A stretch of 64,000 nucleotides of DNA. Source: SMYC01 sp963578475. Lineage in GTDB: Bacteria > Acidobacteriota > Vicinamibacteria > Marinacidobacterales > SMYC01. The stretch spans positions 1 through 64,000 of the forward strand of contig CAUZCL010000015.1 of the NCBI GenBank assembly GCA_963578475.1. Direction: 5' to 3'. The notes beneath the pieces were generated by a model, which was given only the letters and a program-made list of their open reading frames with translations, did no database searches and was not told the origin of the DNA. Made by a program: the position numbers and the translations under genes. This document shows positions 18,824 to 28,071 of this stretch, one piece after another. Each line of letters begins with the position of its first letter. Within the stretch, counting starts at the first letter, position 1.

Positions 18824-20479
18824 CGCGCGTACACCACCTCGTCGCCCACGATGGTCGTGAGCACGCGGATGTCCCGAATGTGCTCGGGGGCGACGCTCAA
18901 CGGGTTCTCCTCGAGCACGACGAAATCTGCAAGCTTCCCGACCTCGATCGATCCTTTCAAAAGCTCTTCGTGGTTTTGCCAGGCTGCGTCGATCGTCACG
19001 GCGCGCAGCGCTTCGAGCGGCGTGATGCGCTGCTCCGGGCCGAGCACTTTCCCAGACGTCGTCACCCGGTTGACCGCATCCCAGACGAGCTGGAGCGGCT
19101 TGACCGGTGTCACAGGCGTGTCGTCATGCACGGTGAACCGGATGCCTCGATCGACCGCGGATTTCAGAGGACTCAAGCGCGCCGCGCGCTCCGGACCCAT
19201 GAAGATGTCCCGGTGGCGATCGCCCCAGTAATAGGCGTGGCCGACGAAAAAAGATGGGCTGATGCCGAGCTCTTTCATCTCGTCTAGCTGATCCTCGCGG
19301 CCATCTGGCAGTGTTCGATGCGGTGGCGCGCATCTTCTCGAGGAAAATCCTTTTGCGCTTCACGATAGGCGTAGAGGATGTCGTCGATGGCCGCATCGCC
19401 GTTGCCGTGGATCGCGATTTGGTAGCCCCCGCGGTGAAGAGACTTCACCATCTCTACGAGCTCGCTCCGTTCGCGGCGCGGGTAGCCGCGGTAGCTGGCA
19501 TCGCCCATGAACGGCACGTGATAGGGCTCGACCAGATAACCGGTATAGCCTTGGATGGATCCGTCCTGCACGAGCTTTACCGCGCCGAGCTTCAGGCGCT
19601 CGTCGCCGAAGCCGCTCACGAAGCCGCCCGCCTCGCCGGGCGAGAGGTCTTTGAGCGAGCCCTTCCGCCCCATGACCACGACGCGCAACGAGAGCAAGCC
19701 CTCGCGGCGAGCAGATTGGAGGTCGAGAAAGCTGTTCTTCGACCCGCCGGCAATGACGGTCGTCGTCACGCCTTCCTCGACATAATCTTCCACCGACCAA
19801 CGGATGGCTGCCAAGCGATCCTTCGCGCTGAGCGGAGGGGCGAGCCGTGTCACGAGTGACGAGCTTTCTTTGAAGACCCCGTTCGGCTCGCCCGTCTCCG
19901 GGTCCTTGCGAATCACGCCACCGGGAGGCTCCGGCGTGTCGCGCGTGATACCCGCCATCTCGAGCGCCAGGCTGTTGGCAACCCCGAGATGTCCCGAGAT
20001 GTGCGTGATGAAGATGGGATGATCCTTCGAAGCCTGGTCGAGATCGGCGCGCGTCGGGTGGCGCTTCTCCTTTATTAATGTATCGTCGTAGCCGCGTCCA
20101 CGTACCCACGCGCCTTTTGGCATGTCCGCCGCTTTTGCGGCGAGGGCCTCGACTAGCTCGTCCATGGTCTCGATGCCGCCGATCGGAGGGCTGTTCAGGT
20201 CCACGCTGAACAGTGCCCCACCCTGCCCGAACCCGGGAAGTGGTCGTGCGCCGCATAGAAGCCGGGAAGGAGCACCGCCCCATCGAGGTCGACACGCTTC
20301 GTTTCAGGACCCGCCAGCGCCTCGATGGTAGCGTTGTCTCCCACCACGACAATCTTGCCGTCAGCGACGGCGACCGCCTGCGCCTCGGTCGCAGCCACAT
20401 CCATCGTCACAACGGTGGCGTTCAAATAAACGGCGTCCGGGTTCAGAAGAGCCAGCAGCAAGACCCACATAATCATCAA
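18820..20479 (-). CDS. YtcJ-type amidohydrolase, two frameshifts (near 20219 and 19283)
   Basis: Second amidohydrolase of the YtcJ group, in three frames. Segment one starts at TTG 20479 (overlapping the xsc stop) and reaches the metal motif AAHDHFPGSG. Segment two starts near DLNSPPIGGI and runs through VRGRGYDDTL, FITHISGHLGVAN and the AIHGNGDAAID and RHRIEHCQMA metal motifs. Segment three continues from EDQLDEMKELGISPSFFVGH to KLADFVVLEENPL. The first break falls at a GGGG run (one G short), the second next to a GCC/CGC run (one C short). Without them it is a complete protein of about 550 residues. Confidence 0.82.
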
Positions 20480-22200
20480 CCTTCGAGGTGTTTGTAGCGG
20501 TCCAAGTGGCGGACCGGCTTGCTGAGCGCGTCCCGCCGGAACGGATCGGCGAGAACGTTCTCGCCCCCTTCGATCACGGCTTCGATGACGCAGGGTTTCT
20601 CCGAAGCCACCGCCTCGTTCACCGCATCTTGAACTTCCTGGTAATCCTCGACACGAATGCCTTTCGCACCCATGTCTTCGGCAAGCCGCGCGTAATTCGG
20701 GCTCTTCGAAAGGTCGACGCCGACGAAGCGGTTATCGTAGTAGTCGATCTGGTTCTTCTTCTCGGCGCCCCATTCGTGATTCTGGAAAATAACAGCGATG
20801 ACAGGGATGTCTTCGCGTACCGCCGTCATGACTTCGGAGAGACCGCTGATCCCCCACGCGCCGTCGCCTTGAAGCGCAAAGACCGGACGCCCCGGTGCGC
20901 CGACCTTCGCGCCGAGCGCGGCGCCATAAGCGAAGCCGCAATTACCCCAGGAAAGCGCGGGGAAGAATTGCCGGTGGCCGGTGAACTTCAAATAAGCGTT
21001 CGACATCGAGCAATTATTGCCGACATCGGTCGTGACGATGGCCGCCTTCGGGATCGCGGCCACGAGCTCGCGCAAAAAACGCCGCGGGTGCATGAGCTTC
21101 GCCGTCGAGGACGAAGTCGACTCGAGCTCTTCGTCCCACGCACGCCGCGTGGCTTCGACTTCGTCCATGCGCTCTTGATTGGGCTCGAGCTTCCATCCGC
21201 TTTGAAGCGATTGCAGGAGCTCGGCCGCGAAGGCGCGCGCGTCTGCGAGCACCGCCATCTCGACCCGTTGGGTCAAGCCGAGCATCTTTGGATCGATGTC
21301 GACTTGGATGACCTTCGCGACCTTTGGCCAATACTCGATGTCGTATTGTGGCAGAGTGCCGAAAGGGCCGAGCCGAGTGCCGAGCGCGAGCACCACGTCA
21401 GCCTTCGCCATCGTGCGCATGGCGGCTTTCGAGCCGCAATAGCCAATCGGCCCGACAGAAAGCGGATGGTCCGCGGGGAACGAATCGTTGTGCAAGTAGC
21501 TATTGACGACCGGAGCCGACAGGTGCTCCGCAAGTGCTTTGGTCTCGTCGACCGCGTTTCCCATCGACACCCCGCCACCTGCAAGGATGACGGGATAGCG
21601 GGCCGTCGCTAGAAGTGCGGACACTTCTTCTATCTGATCCCGCGGCCCCGCACCCCGGGCAAGGTCCGGCGTTTTGTAGATCTCGTCTTCACACAACCCG
21701 TAGAAATAGTCCCGCGGAATGTTGAGCTGGGTCGGGCCGCTCTCGGTCTTCGCCATGTAGAAGCAGCGCCGTGCGAGCTCGGCCATCCGATCGGGCCGGT
21801 TCAAGCGGACTTGATACTTCACGCTTTTTTCGAACATCGCCATTTGGTCGAGCTCTTGAAAGCCGCCTTTGCCGATCCCGCCCGAGCCCGTCTCGGGCGT
21901 CAGCGCGACGACCGGCGAGTGCGCCCAAAGGGCCGCTGTGACAGCGGAGACAAAGTTGGTGATCCCGGGCCCATTCTGAGCGATGCACGTTTGTGGGCGG
22001 CCGGTGACGCGCGCCAAGCCGTCCGCGGCATGCGCCGCTGCCTGCTCGTGAGCGACCGAGATGAACCGGATCCCCGCATCGGGAAACAAGTCGAGCGCGT
22101 CCATGAACGCCGAGCCGACGATCCCAAAACAGACCTCGACGCCTTCGGCGCGCATGGTTTCCACGAGAGCCTCGCTCGGCGTCATCTGGAGCTTTGCCAT
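20476..22200 (-). CDS. xsc: sulfoacetaldehyde acetyltransferase (Xsc), TPP-dependent
   Basis: Intact 574-residue thiamine-diphosphate enzyme. Xsc converts sulfoacetaldehyde plus phosphate to acetyl phosphate plus sulfite. Family features seen: FGIVGSAFMDALDLFPDAGI near the N-terminus, the catalytic-Glu segment VAHEQAAAHAADG, CIAQNGPGITNFVSAV, GGFQELDQM, GPIGYCGSKAAM, the TPP motif QGDGAWGISGLSEVM onward to NHEWGAEKKN, and the C-terminal DPFRRDALSKPV typical of Xsc rather than acetolactate synthase. First gene of a tightly packed minus-strand operon; its stop overlaps the next start by 4 nt. Divergent from the APC permease. A different TPP enzyme of this branch cannot be fully excluded. Confidence 0.87.
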   Translation of the reverse strand: MAKLQMTPSEALVETMRAEGVEVCFGIVGSAFMDALDLFPDAGIRFISVAHEQAAAHAADGLARVTGRPQTCIAQNGPGITNFVSAVTAALWAHSPVVALTPETGSGGIGKGGFQELDQMAMFEKSVKYQVRLNRPDRMAELARRCFYMAKTESGPTQLNIPRDYFYGLCEDEIYKTPDLARGAGPRDQIEEVSALLATARYPVILAGGGVSMGNAVDETKALAEHLSAPVVNSYLHNDSFPADHPLSVGPIGYCGSKAAMRTMAKADVVLALGTRLGPFGTLPQYDIEYWPKVAKVIQVDIDPKMLGLTQRVEMAVLADARAFAAELLQSLQSGWKLEPNQERMDEVEATRRAWDEELESTSSSTAKLMHPRRFLRELVAAIPKAAIVTTDVGNNCSMSNAYLKFTGHRQFFPALSWGNCGFAYGAALGAKVGAPGRPVFALQGDGAWGISGLSEVMTAVREDIPVIAVIFQNHEWGAEKKNQIDYYDNRFVGVDLSKSPNYARLAEDMGAKGIRVEDYQEVQDAVNEAVASEKPCVIEAVIEGGENVLADPFRRDALSKPVRHLDRYKHLEG

Positions 22201-22294
22201 TTTGTTTTCTCCCCTTCTTGCCTTCTTACCTTCTTCCCACAGTGCTTAATGCTACAGTTCATCCCACGTTCGAGGTGGTCCCGTCAAGTCGGAT

Positions 22295-23691
22295 ATGCAA
22301 GAGCAACGCGTAGAGCTCCAGAAATCGCTTCGCCCGCTCCACGTCACGTCGCTGGCACTCGGGTGCATCATCGGCTGGGGCTGTTTCGTTCTAGCCGGAG
22401 ATTTCCTCGCGCGCGCGGGACCGCTCGGCGCGACGATCGGACTTCTCGCGGGCGCAGCCTTGATGCTGCTCATCGTAGAAAGCTATGCCCCGCTCGTTGA
22501 ACGGTTCCCTGTCGCCGGCGCCGAGTTCGCGCACGCCTATTACGCCGCCGGGCGCTATCACGCCTACCTGTGCGGCTGGTTCCTGACGCTCGGCTATCTC
22601 TCGATCATCCCGCTGAACGCGACGGCGCTCGCGCTCCTCGGGAAATTCCTCGCCCCTGAGCTCTTCGCCCGCGGCCTTCTCTATAGCGTCGCGGGATGGA
22701 ACGTCTATCTCGGCGAAGTGCTCCTGGCCTCGACCGCGATCCTCCTCGTCGGCTACTTCAACTACCGGAGTGTCCGAAGTGTCGGCGTCTTCCAGCTCGT
22801 GCTGACGAGCTCCTCGTGGCCACGGTTCTGCTCATCGCCATCGGTACTCTCCTATCACCGGAAAGCGCCGTCGATAACTTTCGGCCTTTGTTCTCGTCCG
22901 ATCGCACGCCGGTAGCCGGCATCCTCGCGATGGTTGCGGTCGCGCCGTGGCTCTATGTCGGGTTCGATACTCTGCCGCAAGCCACCGAAGAGCTCTCGTT
23001 CTCGCACAAACAGACGCGGCGTCTCATGGTGGTCTCGATTCTTGCCGGCGCGGTGATGTACGTCACGGTTGTGCTTTGCACCGCGTCCGTCGGACCGTGG
23101 CAAGAGCTCGTTGAGGAGGGCTCACCGTGGTTGACGGGCGCGACCGTACGACGAACGCTCGGCCCGATCGGACTCACCATTCTAGGACTCGCAGTCGGCG
23201 CAGGTATCTTCACCGGGATCAACGGCTTCTACCTCGCGAGCAGCCGGCTCCTGTTCAGCATGGGCCGTGCGAAACTGCTTCCCGAGTCGTTCGGCCGCAT
23301 CCACCGCGAGCACGGGACCCCGCACGTGGCGATAGCTTTTGCTTGCGTTGTGTCGCTCCTTGCTCCCTGGTTCGGGCGCCAAGCACTTCTCTGGGTCGTG
23401 GACATGTCGGCCCTCGGTACGGCATTCGGTTACGCCTACACTTGTTTCGCGGCCTACGTTCTCTTGAAGAGCCGCGGGAGGGGAACGGCTCTCGCTCTAG
23501 CGGGGACGGTCGCGTCGCTCGGATTCGTCGTGCTACTGACGGTGCCGGGCATGCCGGCGTTCATGTCCCGTCCGTCCTGGGTAGCACTCGCTGGATGGGT
23601 CGCGCTCGGCCTCTTGCTCTTCCTCTTACGCGCAAAGGACTATCGAAGCTTTACGAAGCAAGAGCTCGACCACCTCATTTTGAAAGAGTAG
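22295..23691 (+). CDS. APC-superfamily amino acid permease (frameshifted near 22808)
   Basis: About 460 residues, some 12 helices. The first frame has the APC start SLALGCIIGWGCFVLAGDFL (Gly-rich unwound helix 1) and the AFAHAYYAAG-like FPVAGAEFAHAYYAAG. The second frame resumes at ELLVATVLLIAIG and holds WLYVGFDTLPQATEEL, GINGFYLASSRLLFSMGRA and the C-terminal helices. The break sits near 22808. Divergent from xsc with a 94-nt gap, so it may import a sulfonate-related amine such as taurine, but that is context only. A weak -10 (TACAGT) lies about 40 nt upstream. Confidence 0.8.
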
Positions 23692-23757
23692 CCGCGCGCA
23701 ACCTTACTCGCGCTGTTTGAAGTAATGCTCCGCCCTATCCAAGGGCGTCCAGAGTGG

Positions 23758-23994
23758 TCACGCGCAGTGAACACGATTCTCCTTTGATAGAAACAGATTC
23801 GGGAGGGCCGTGATTTCGCACCCAGGATTGCCCATGAGACCGCCCACCAAGAAGGAAATACCGAGAAGACCAAGCGCTACGGTGCCCCACAAGCTGAGTT
23901 GTCCAGGACCGACGAAGACAATGACCGCAAATGTGCCCATCCCGAACAGGACGCGACTGAGCCGGCCGAACAAGAGTGGTTTTAGTGGTGGCAT
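23758..23994 (-). CDS. small two-helix membrane protein
   Basis: 78 residues: a first helix (VLFGMGTFAVIVFVG), a second (WGTVALGLLGISFLVGGLMG) and a conserved-looking NPGCEITALPNLFL motif followed by a C-terminal HCA. The two Cys could bind metal or pair. The family is not recognised with certainty. Lies 12 nt downstream of the pssA-like gene on the same strand and may be co-transcribed with it. Confidence 0.55.
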   Translation of the reverse strand: MPPLKPLLFGRLSRVLFGMGTFAVIVFVGPGQLSLWGTVALGLLGISFLVGGLMGNPGCEITALPNLFLSKENRVHCA

Positions 23995-24006
23995 GGCTTT
24001 ACCTCG

Positions 24007-24621
24007 TCAAGGTTTGGGAATGCGCACGGTCTTGCTGATCATGAGCGCACCCGAGAGAACATAGAGCAGAACTAGAGGATGGAGCTCACCGCCGGCGACG
24101 GTCCAGACTCCGCCCGGGAGCTCGTCGCCCACGCGGCCGAGAGCGACGAGTACCACTATGAGCAAAACGAGCCCTAGGCTCGCGGTGATCGGTGTGCCCT
24201 CATAGTAGGCAACCGTGCCCGAGTCGTCGGAAAGCTCTTCCGCGGTGACGTTATAGCGCGCCAGCCGGCTTATACCGCAGGCGACGAAGAAGAGAAGCAC
24301 CGCGGTGTCCCAGGCTCCAGTGAAGCCAACGGCACGGGCCAGACAGGCAGGCGCCACGCCGAAGCTCAACGCGTCGGCGAGCGAGTCGAGCTCGCGGCCT
24401 CGAGGTGAAGCGCTGTGTCGCCATCGAGCTACGCGGACGTCCAAGAGGTCGAAGATCACCGCAAATAGAAGAACGATGCCGGCGGAGTAGATCTTGGAGG
24501 GACCCCCCTCCGAGACATAGGCCATGGCGAGAAAGATGGCACCCGTGCCGCTGGCTGCGTTTGCGAGGGTAAACAGATCGGCGACGTGGAACGAGCGAAT
24601 CATCGAGAAGCGGCGCGTCAC
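24007..24621 (-). CDS. pssA: CDP-alcohol phosphatidyltransferase, phosphatidylserine synthase-like
   Basis: 204-residue membrane enzyme of the CDP-alcohol transferase family. The active-site signature D-x2-D-G-x2-A-R-x8-G-x3-D-x3-D is recognisable as DLLDVRVAR followed by GRELDSLAD, and LADALSFGVAPACLA is typical of PssA, which makes phosphatidylserine from CDP-diacylglycerol and serine. The normally near-invariant Gly of the motif is Val here (codon GTC). GTG 24621 gives the usual basic N-terminus; ATG 24603 is an alternative. Five further hydrophobic helices follow. Confidence 0.75.
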   Translation of the reverse strand: MTRRFSMIRSFHVADLFTLANAASGTGAIFLAMAYVSEGGPSKIYSAGIVLLFAVIFDLLDVRVARWRHSASPRGRELDSLADALSFGVAPACLARAVGFTGAWDTAVLLFFVACGISRLARYNVTAEELSDDSGTVAYYEGTPITASLGLVLLIVVLVALGRVGDELPGGVWTVAGGELHPLVLLYVLSGALMISKTVRIPKP

Positions 24622-24645
24622 CCTTAGATCTTACGCGACGCGAGC

Positions 24646-24862
24646 CTAGGCCTTCAATTCGCTAACGGCTCGCAGTGTCGTCTCTATCTCCTCTTCGGAG
24701 TTCAGGAGTCCCGGTGACAGGCGCGCGTACGTCACGCGATACGGGGTCACTGACGCCACGATGTTCTTCTTTCCAAGCGCGGCCACCACTTCTTCTGGCT
24801 TCATCGCGTCCACGTCGAAACACACGAGGGCGCCCGAGAGCTCTTCCGACATCGGTGTAAAT
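24646..24862 (-). pseudogene. C-terminal remnant of a class V aminotransferase
   Basis: About 72 residues from LFTPMSEELSGALVCFDVD through KPEEVVAAL, NIVASVTPYRVTYARLSPG and SEEEIETTLRAV match the end of isopenicillin-N-epimerase-like PLP enzymes. The PLP lysine domain is absent. It adjoins the FkbM fragment at a seam near 24855. Confidence 0.6.
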
Positions 24863-25040
24863 AGTCGGCTTCGGTAACCGCGGTGACCCCGATGCCGGCG
24901 ACGAGCGTCGTGTCCTCGGGCCGTACAGCCTCGAGCTTCTTGCAAATCGTAACGTTCGGCTCGACGAGCACCCCGCGATGTCCCTTGCGATAGAAGTAGT
25001 AGGTATTGCGCCCCGTCCAGCTCACGTCTTCGATGGGCAT
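24863..25040 (-). pseudogene. fragment of an FkbM-type methyltransferase
   Basis: About 55 residues: NTYYFYRKGHRGVLVEPN, then CKKLEAVRPEDTTLVAGIGV, the classic start of an FkbM SAM-binding domain. It continues only to about TEADY, where the aminotransferase remnant begins. At its other end it overlaps head-on with the TolB propeller at 25006. Confidence 0.55.
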
Positions 25041-26256
25041 CGAGGACTATCCGAGCTGGTCCCCGGACGGCAGGACCATCGCCTACGCGGCGACGCAGGA
25101 AGGGCTCTTGGGAAACTGGGACGTGTATGTCTTGCAGGTCGACTCCGGCCAGACGGCCAACCGAACCGCCGATGACCTCGGCGACGTGAGGTCCCCAGCG
25201 TGGTCACGCGATGGCCGTTTCTTCGCCTACATCGATACCGACATGCTCGGGAACTCGGGCGCGCAGCTATGGGTTCTTCGGGTCGCAGACGGTGTGACCT
25301 TCCCGATCACGGGAGAAGAAACCAGCCCCTGGAGTCCGAGCTGGTCTAAAGACTCGGCTCATCTCTACTTTGTATCGAACCGCGCCGGGAGCATGGATTG
25401 GTGGCGCCAGCGGTTGAGCGAGGACGGACGGCCCGTTGGCGAGCCTCAGGCGTTGACGGCGGGTCTCGAGCTCCGTCATGCGGCGCTGTCTCCCAACGGC
25501 GACCGAGTCGTCTACTCGAAAGGCAAACGCATCGCCAATCTCTGGCGGGTTCCCATGCTTGCCGACCGCGTCGCGACTTGGAACGACGCCGAGCAGGTAA
25601 CGTTTGACCAGGCGATGATCGAAGCGGTCGATATTTCCCCCGACGGCGAGAGAGCGCTGGTGAGCTCGGATCGCGGCGGGAACCACAACATCTGGATCAA
25701 GGAGCTCGAAAACGCCGGCTGGACTCAGGTCACCACCGAACGAGCAGACGACTTTGCTCCGCGATGGTCGCCCGATGGCACCCGAGTCGTGTTTCACTCT
25801 CATCGCACGGACCCTTCCGTGCAGATCTTTATCGCGCCCGCAACCGAAGGCGACCCCTATCCGATCACGGGAGACGGAACCCGGTCGCAGGCAGATTGGT
25901 CGCCTGACGGGAAGCACGTGATCTTTCTCCTCTGGGACGACATGCGGGTAAGCCGCTATTGGATGATGCCGGCCGAAGGCAGCGAAGCCGAGCTTCTAAC
26001 GGGCCGGGCCAGCTACGCGCGCTTCTCGCGTGACGGGGAACGACTGCTCTACGTGGGTAATGAAGAGCGCGCGGGCAATTTGTGGAGCGTTTCCATGGCG
26101 GATCGCTCGGATCGCCCGATCACGGATTTTTCGGGAAGACCCGGCACGCTGGGCTCGTGGAGCCTCGCGACCGATGCTCACTACGTCTACTTCACCTGGG
26201 AAGAAGAGCTCGGAGATCTTTGGGTCATGGATGTCATCGACGACACACCCGAGTGA
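25006..26256 (+). CDS. TolB-like WD40 propeller protein, probably 5'-truncated
   Basis: 416 residues made almost entirely of TolB/PD40 blades: WSPDGRTIAYAAT, WSRDGRFFAYID, WSKDSAHLYFVSN, LSPNGDRVVYS, ISPDGERALVSS, WSPDGTRVVFHS, WSPDGKHVIFLL and FSRDGERLLYVGN. No signal peptide or other N-terminal domain precedes it, and the first recognisable strand (RPVQLTSS) begins at the seam with the FkbM fragment. It is therefore probably the propeller of a larger kinase or regulator that has lost its front. Confidence 0.65.
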   Translation: MRPVQLTSSMGIEDYPSWSPDGRTIAYAATQEGLLGNWDVYVLQVDSGQTANRTADDLGDVRSPAWSRDGRFFAYIDTDMLGNSGAQLWVLRVADGVTFPITGEETSPWSPSWSKDSAHLYFVSNRAGSMDWWRQRLSEDGRPVGEPQALTAGLELRHAALSPNGDRVVYSKGKRIANLWRVPMLADRVATWNDAEQVTFDQAMIEAVDISPDGERALVSSDRGGNHNIWIKELENAGWTQVTTERADDFAPRWSPDGTRVVFHSHRTDPSVQIFIAPATEGDPYPITGDGTRSQADWSPDGKHVIFLLWDDMRVSRYWMMPAEGSEAELLTGRASYARFSRDGERLLYVGNEERAGNLWSVSMADRSDRPITDFSGRPGTLGSWSLATDAHYVYFTWEEELGDLWVMDVIDDTPE

Positions 26257-26259
26257 GCA

Positions 26260-26577
26260 TCAACCGTTATTCTTGTGGCCAATGAGCTCGTAATACTTTC
26301 CCTTCGGCTCACCGGTCCAACCGTTGATGCCGTGTTTGGGCAGCCACCAGACGTGGGTGACGAGTGCCGCAACCAATGGCAGAGCAAGTAATCCGAAAGC
26401 CCACGCTCGGCCAAAAGTGGCGGACACGGTTACGACGATCGTTGAGACGATAACGACTTTCAGGATCCGGCGCCACTTTGGCTTGTGCTCTTCGAAATGG
26501 CCAAAAAGGATAGTTCCGAACGCAAAAACGCTCATGACGATCGCTACGTCGAACCACAGACTGTTCAGGTCCGTCAT
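26260..26577 (-). CDS. small three-helix membrane protein
   Basis: 105 residues: LWFDVAIVMSVFAFGTILFG, a cytoplasmic-looking loop HFEEHKPKWRRILK, then VVIVSTIVVTVSATFG and FGLLALPLVAALVTHVWWLP, ending in GWTGEPKGKYYELIG. Family not recognised. It follows the metal permease by 27 nt on the same strand, so it may belong to that operon. Confidence 0.6.
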   Translation of the reverse strand: MTDLNSLWFDVAIVMSVFAFGTILFGHFEEHKPKWRRILKVVIVSTIVVTVSATFGRAWAFGLLALPLVAALVTHVWWLPKHGINGWTGEPKGKYYELIGHKNNG

Positions 26578-26604
26578 GAATGCCTCTCAATTCATGAGTT
26601 TTGG

Positions 26605-28056
26605 TTACTCGAACCGGCGTGTTTGCTCCCGCCACTTGAGGTGTGAACCGTGCTCTGCCCACCAGCAACGCCACCCTTCAATGGCTTCCCGATTCTCCGT
26701 TGGACTCCGCTGGGGGCGGTATCCAAAGTCTTTGCCACTGAGATTCCCGAGCAGCTCCATCGCCTCTCGACGGGCGAGCTCTGGCTCATCACTTTCAAGC
26801 ATGTCGATGAGAACCGGAATCCCTGATGGTTCCTTCAATTCCAGGATGGCGCGGGCGAGCGCCACCTTCAGAAATGGGTCGTAGTCCCGGCGGCACATCT
26901 CGAGGAGGATGGGCGCGGCCGATGGGTCTTGAAAAACTGGCAGAACGTGGGCAATGTGCTCTATCAGTCTGTCTGAGCTCGTGCTTCGAAGGAGCTCCAA
27001 GATCTCGGGCACCGCGTGGGCATCCTTCCGTTCAGCGAGGTGATCCAAGGCGTCGAGCTGGGCCGAGGCCTCGGTGCTGTGTAGAGCCCGGACCAGCTCG
27101 TCGAAAGTCACCTCGTGAATGTGCTCTTCGGACCCCTTACGTAACGCGAGGCTCCCGATCGCCAAGCTAGCCACGAGAAAAGCACCTCCCGCCACCTTCG
27201 CAAGAGCTCCCAGTTTGCTCGACGAGCTCATCACCATGTGAGTGAGGCCAGCGGCCAGAAGGAGGGCCGCAAAGCATGCGACCACGGCCGGCCCGGTTGG
27301 CAGGTCGCCGTAGTAGGAGAGGATCATCCCCGCGAGGCTAACAACGGCTCCGGCGAGCCATCCCACGGCTATCCTCCGGCCGATAGTTTCCGCAAACATC
27401 ACCGCAATGACGGCAGGGACGATAAGGTAAGAGAAAACGAGCAGGACGCCGGCGATAGCCACCGAGCTCGTGATGACGACGCCAAAGGACACATAGAACA
27501 AGAAGTCCCAGAACCGGACCTCGAGGCCCTCCTTTGCTGCGCCTTCGGGATCAAAGCTGATCATGAAAAACTGCTTGCGAAATACCCAGTGAAACGCGCC
27601 GACTGCCACGTAGATGGTTGCAGTCTTGAAAATCTGGGGCCAAGTGACGAGGAGCACGTTTCCGGCAAGCATCTGCTTCAGGTGCTCCCCCTCTCCCGTC
27701 GACTTCCATAGCATGAGCATCGCTATAGCGGTCGCGCTTGCGTAAGTGATCCCGATGATGGCCTCCTGCGCCACCTTCTCATGACGCATGCGCGTCAGCG
27801 CGAACACCGCAGCTCCGATGAGCGTAAACCCGAGCGAGAAAGCATAGACGACCAGCTGCTCTTCAGGCCGGCGGGCATCGTAGCCAAGCAGGAAGGCATA
27901 GCTCGCCCCCAAGGCGGCAATCTGCGCCATGGCTAGATCCACGAAAATAACTTTCCGACTCAGCACGTGGATGCCGAGGTAGCCGTGAATCCCGGTGAGG
28001 ACGAGACAGATCGCGAGTGGCGGGAGCATCCAGGTGAGCTCGCTCAGGTCACTCAT
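26605..28056 (-). CDS. znuB: ABC-3 family Zn/Mn permease fused to HEAT repeats
   Basis: 483 residues. Residues 1 to about 280 form an eight-helix ABC-3 metal permease (ZnuB/MntB type): LSRKVIFVDLAMAQIAALG, then GITYASATAIAMLML and the LLVFSYLIVPAVIAVMF helix. The C-terminal 180 residues are HEAT/PBS-like helices (LDALDHLAERKDAHAVPEIL, VLPVFQDPSAAPILLEM, ARREAMELLGNLSG), unusual for a metal permease and probably a protein-interaction or sensing module. Lies 15 nt after the binding-protein gene. No ATPase subunit gene is adjacent. Confidence 0.85.
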   Translation of the reverse strand: MSDLSELTWMLPPLAICLVLTGIHGYLGIHVLSRKVIFVDLAMAQIAALGASYAFLLGYDARRPEEQLVVYAFSLGFTLIGAAVFALTRMRHEKVAQEAIIGITYASATAIAMLMLWKSTGEGEHLKQMLAGNVLLVTWPQIFKTATIYVAVGAFHWVFRKQFFMISFDPEGAAKEGLEVRFWDFLFYVSFGVVITSSVAIAGVLLVFSYLIVPAVIAVMFAETIGRRIAVGWLAGAVVSLAGMILSYYGDLPTGPAVVACFAALLLAAGLTHMVMSSSSKLGALAKVAGGAFLVASLAIGSLALRKGSEEHIHEVTFDELVRALHSTEASAQLDALDHLAERKDAHAVPEILELLRSTSSDRLIEHIAHVLPVFQDPSAAPILLEMCRRDYDPFLKVALARAILELKEPSGIPVLIDMLESDEPELARREAMELLGNLSGKDFGYRPQRSPTENREAIEGWRCWWAEHGSHLKWREQTRRFE

Positions 28057-28071
28057 CGCGGTAGCACTCCA

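Noticed and set aside
20488..21612. 374-codon plus-strand open frame
   Set aside because: Antisense shadow of xsc, which is intact and motif-complete.
20476..22200. Acetolactate synthase large subunit
   Set aside because: Similar TPP fold, but the GSAFMDALDLFPDAGI start, GGFQELDQM, GYCGSKAAM and DPFRRDALSKPV end are Xsc features, and no small regulatory subunit gene is adjacent.
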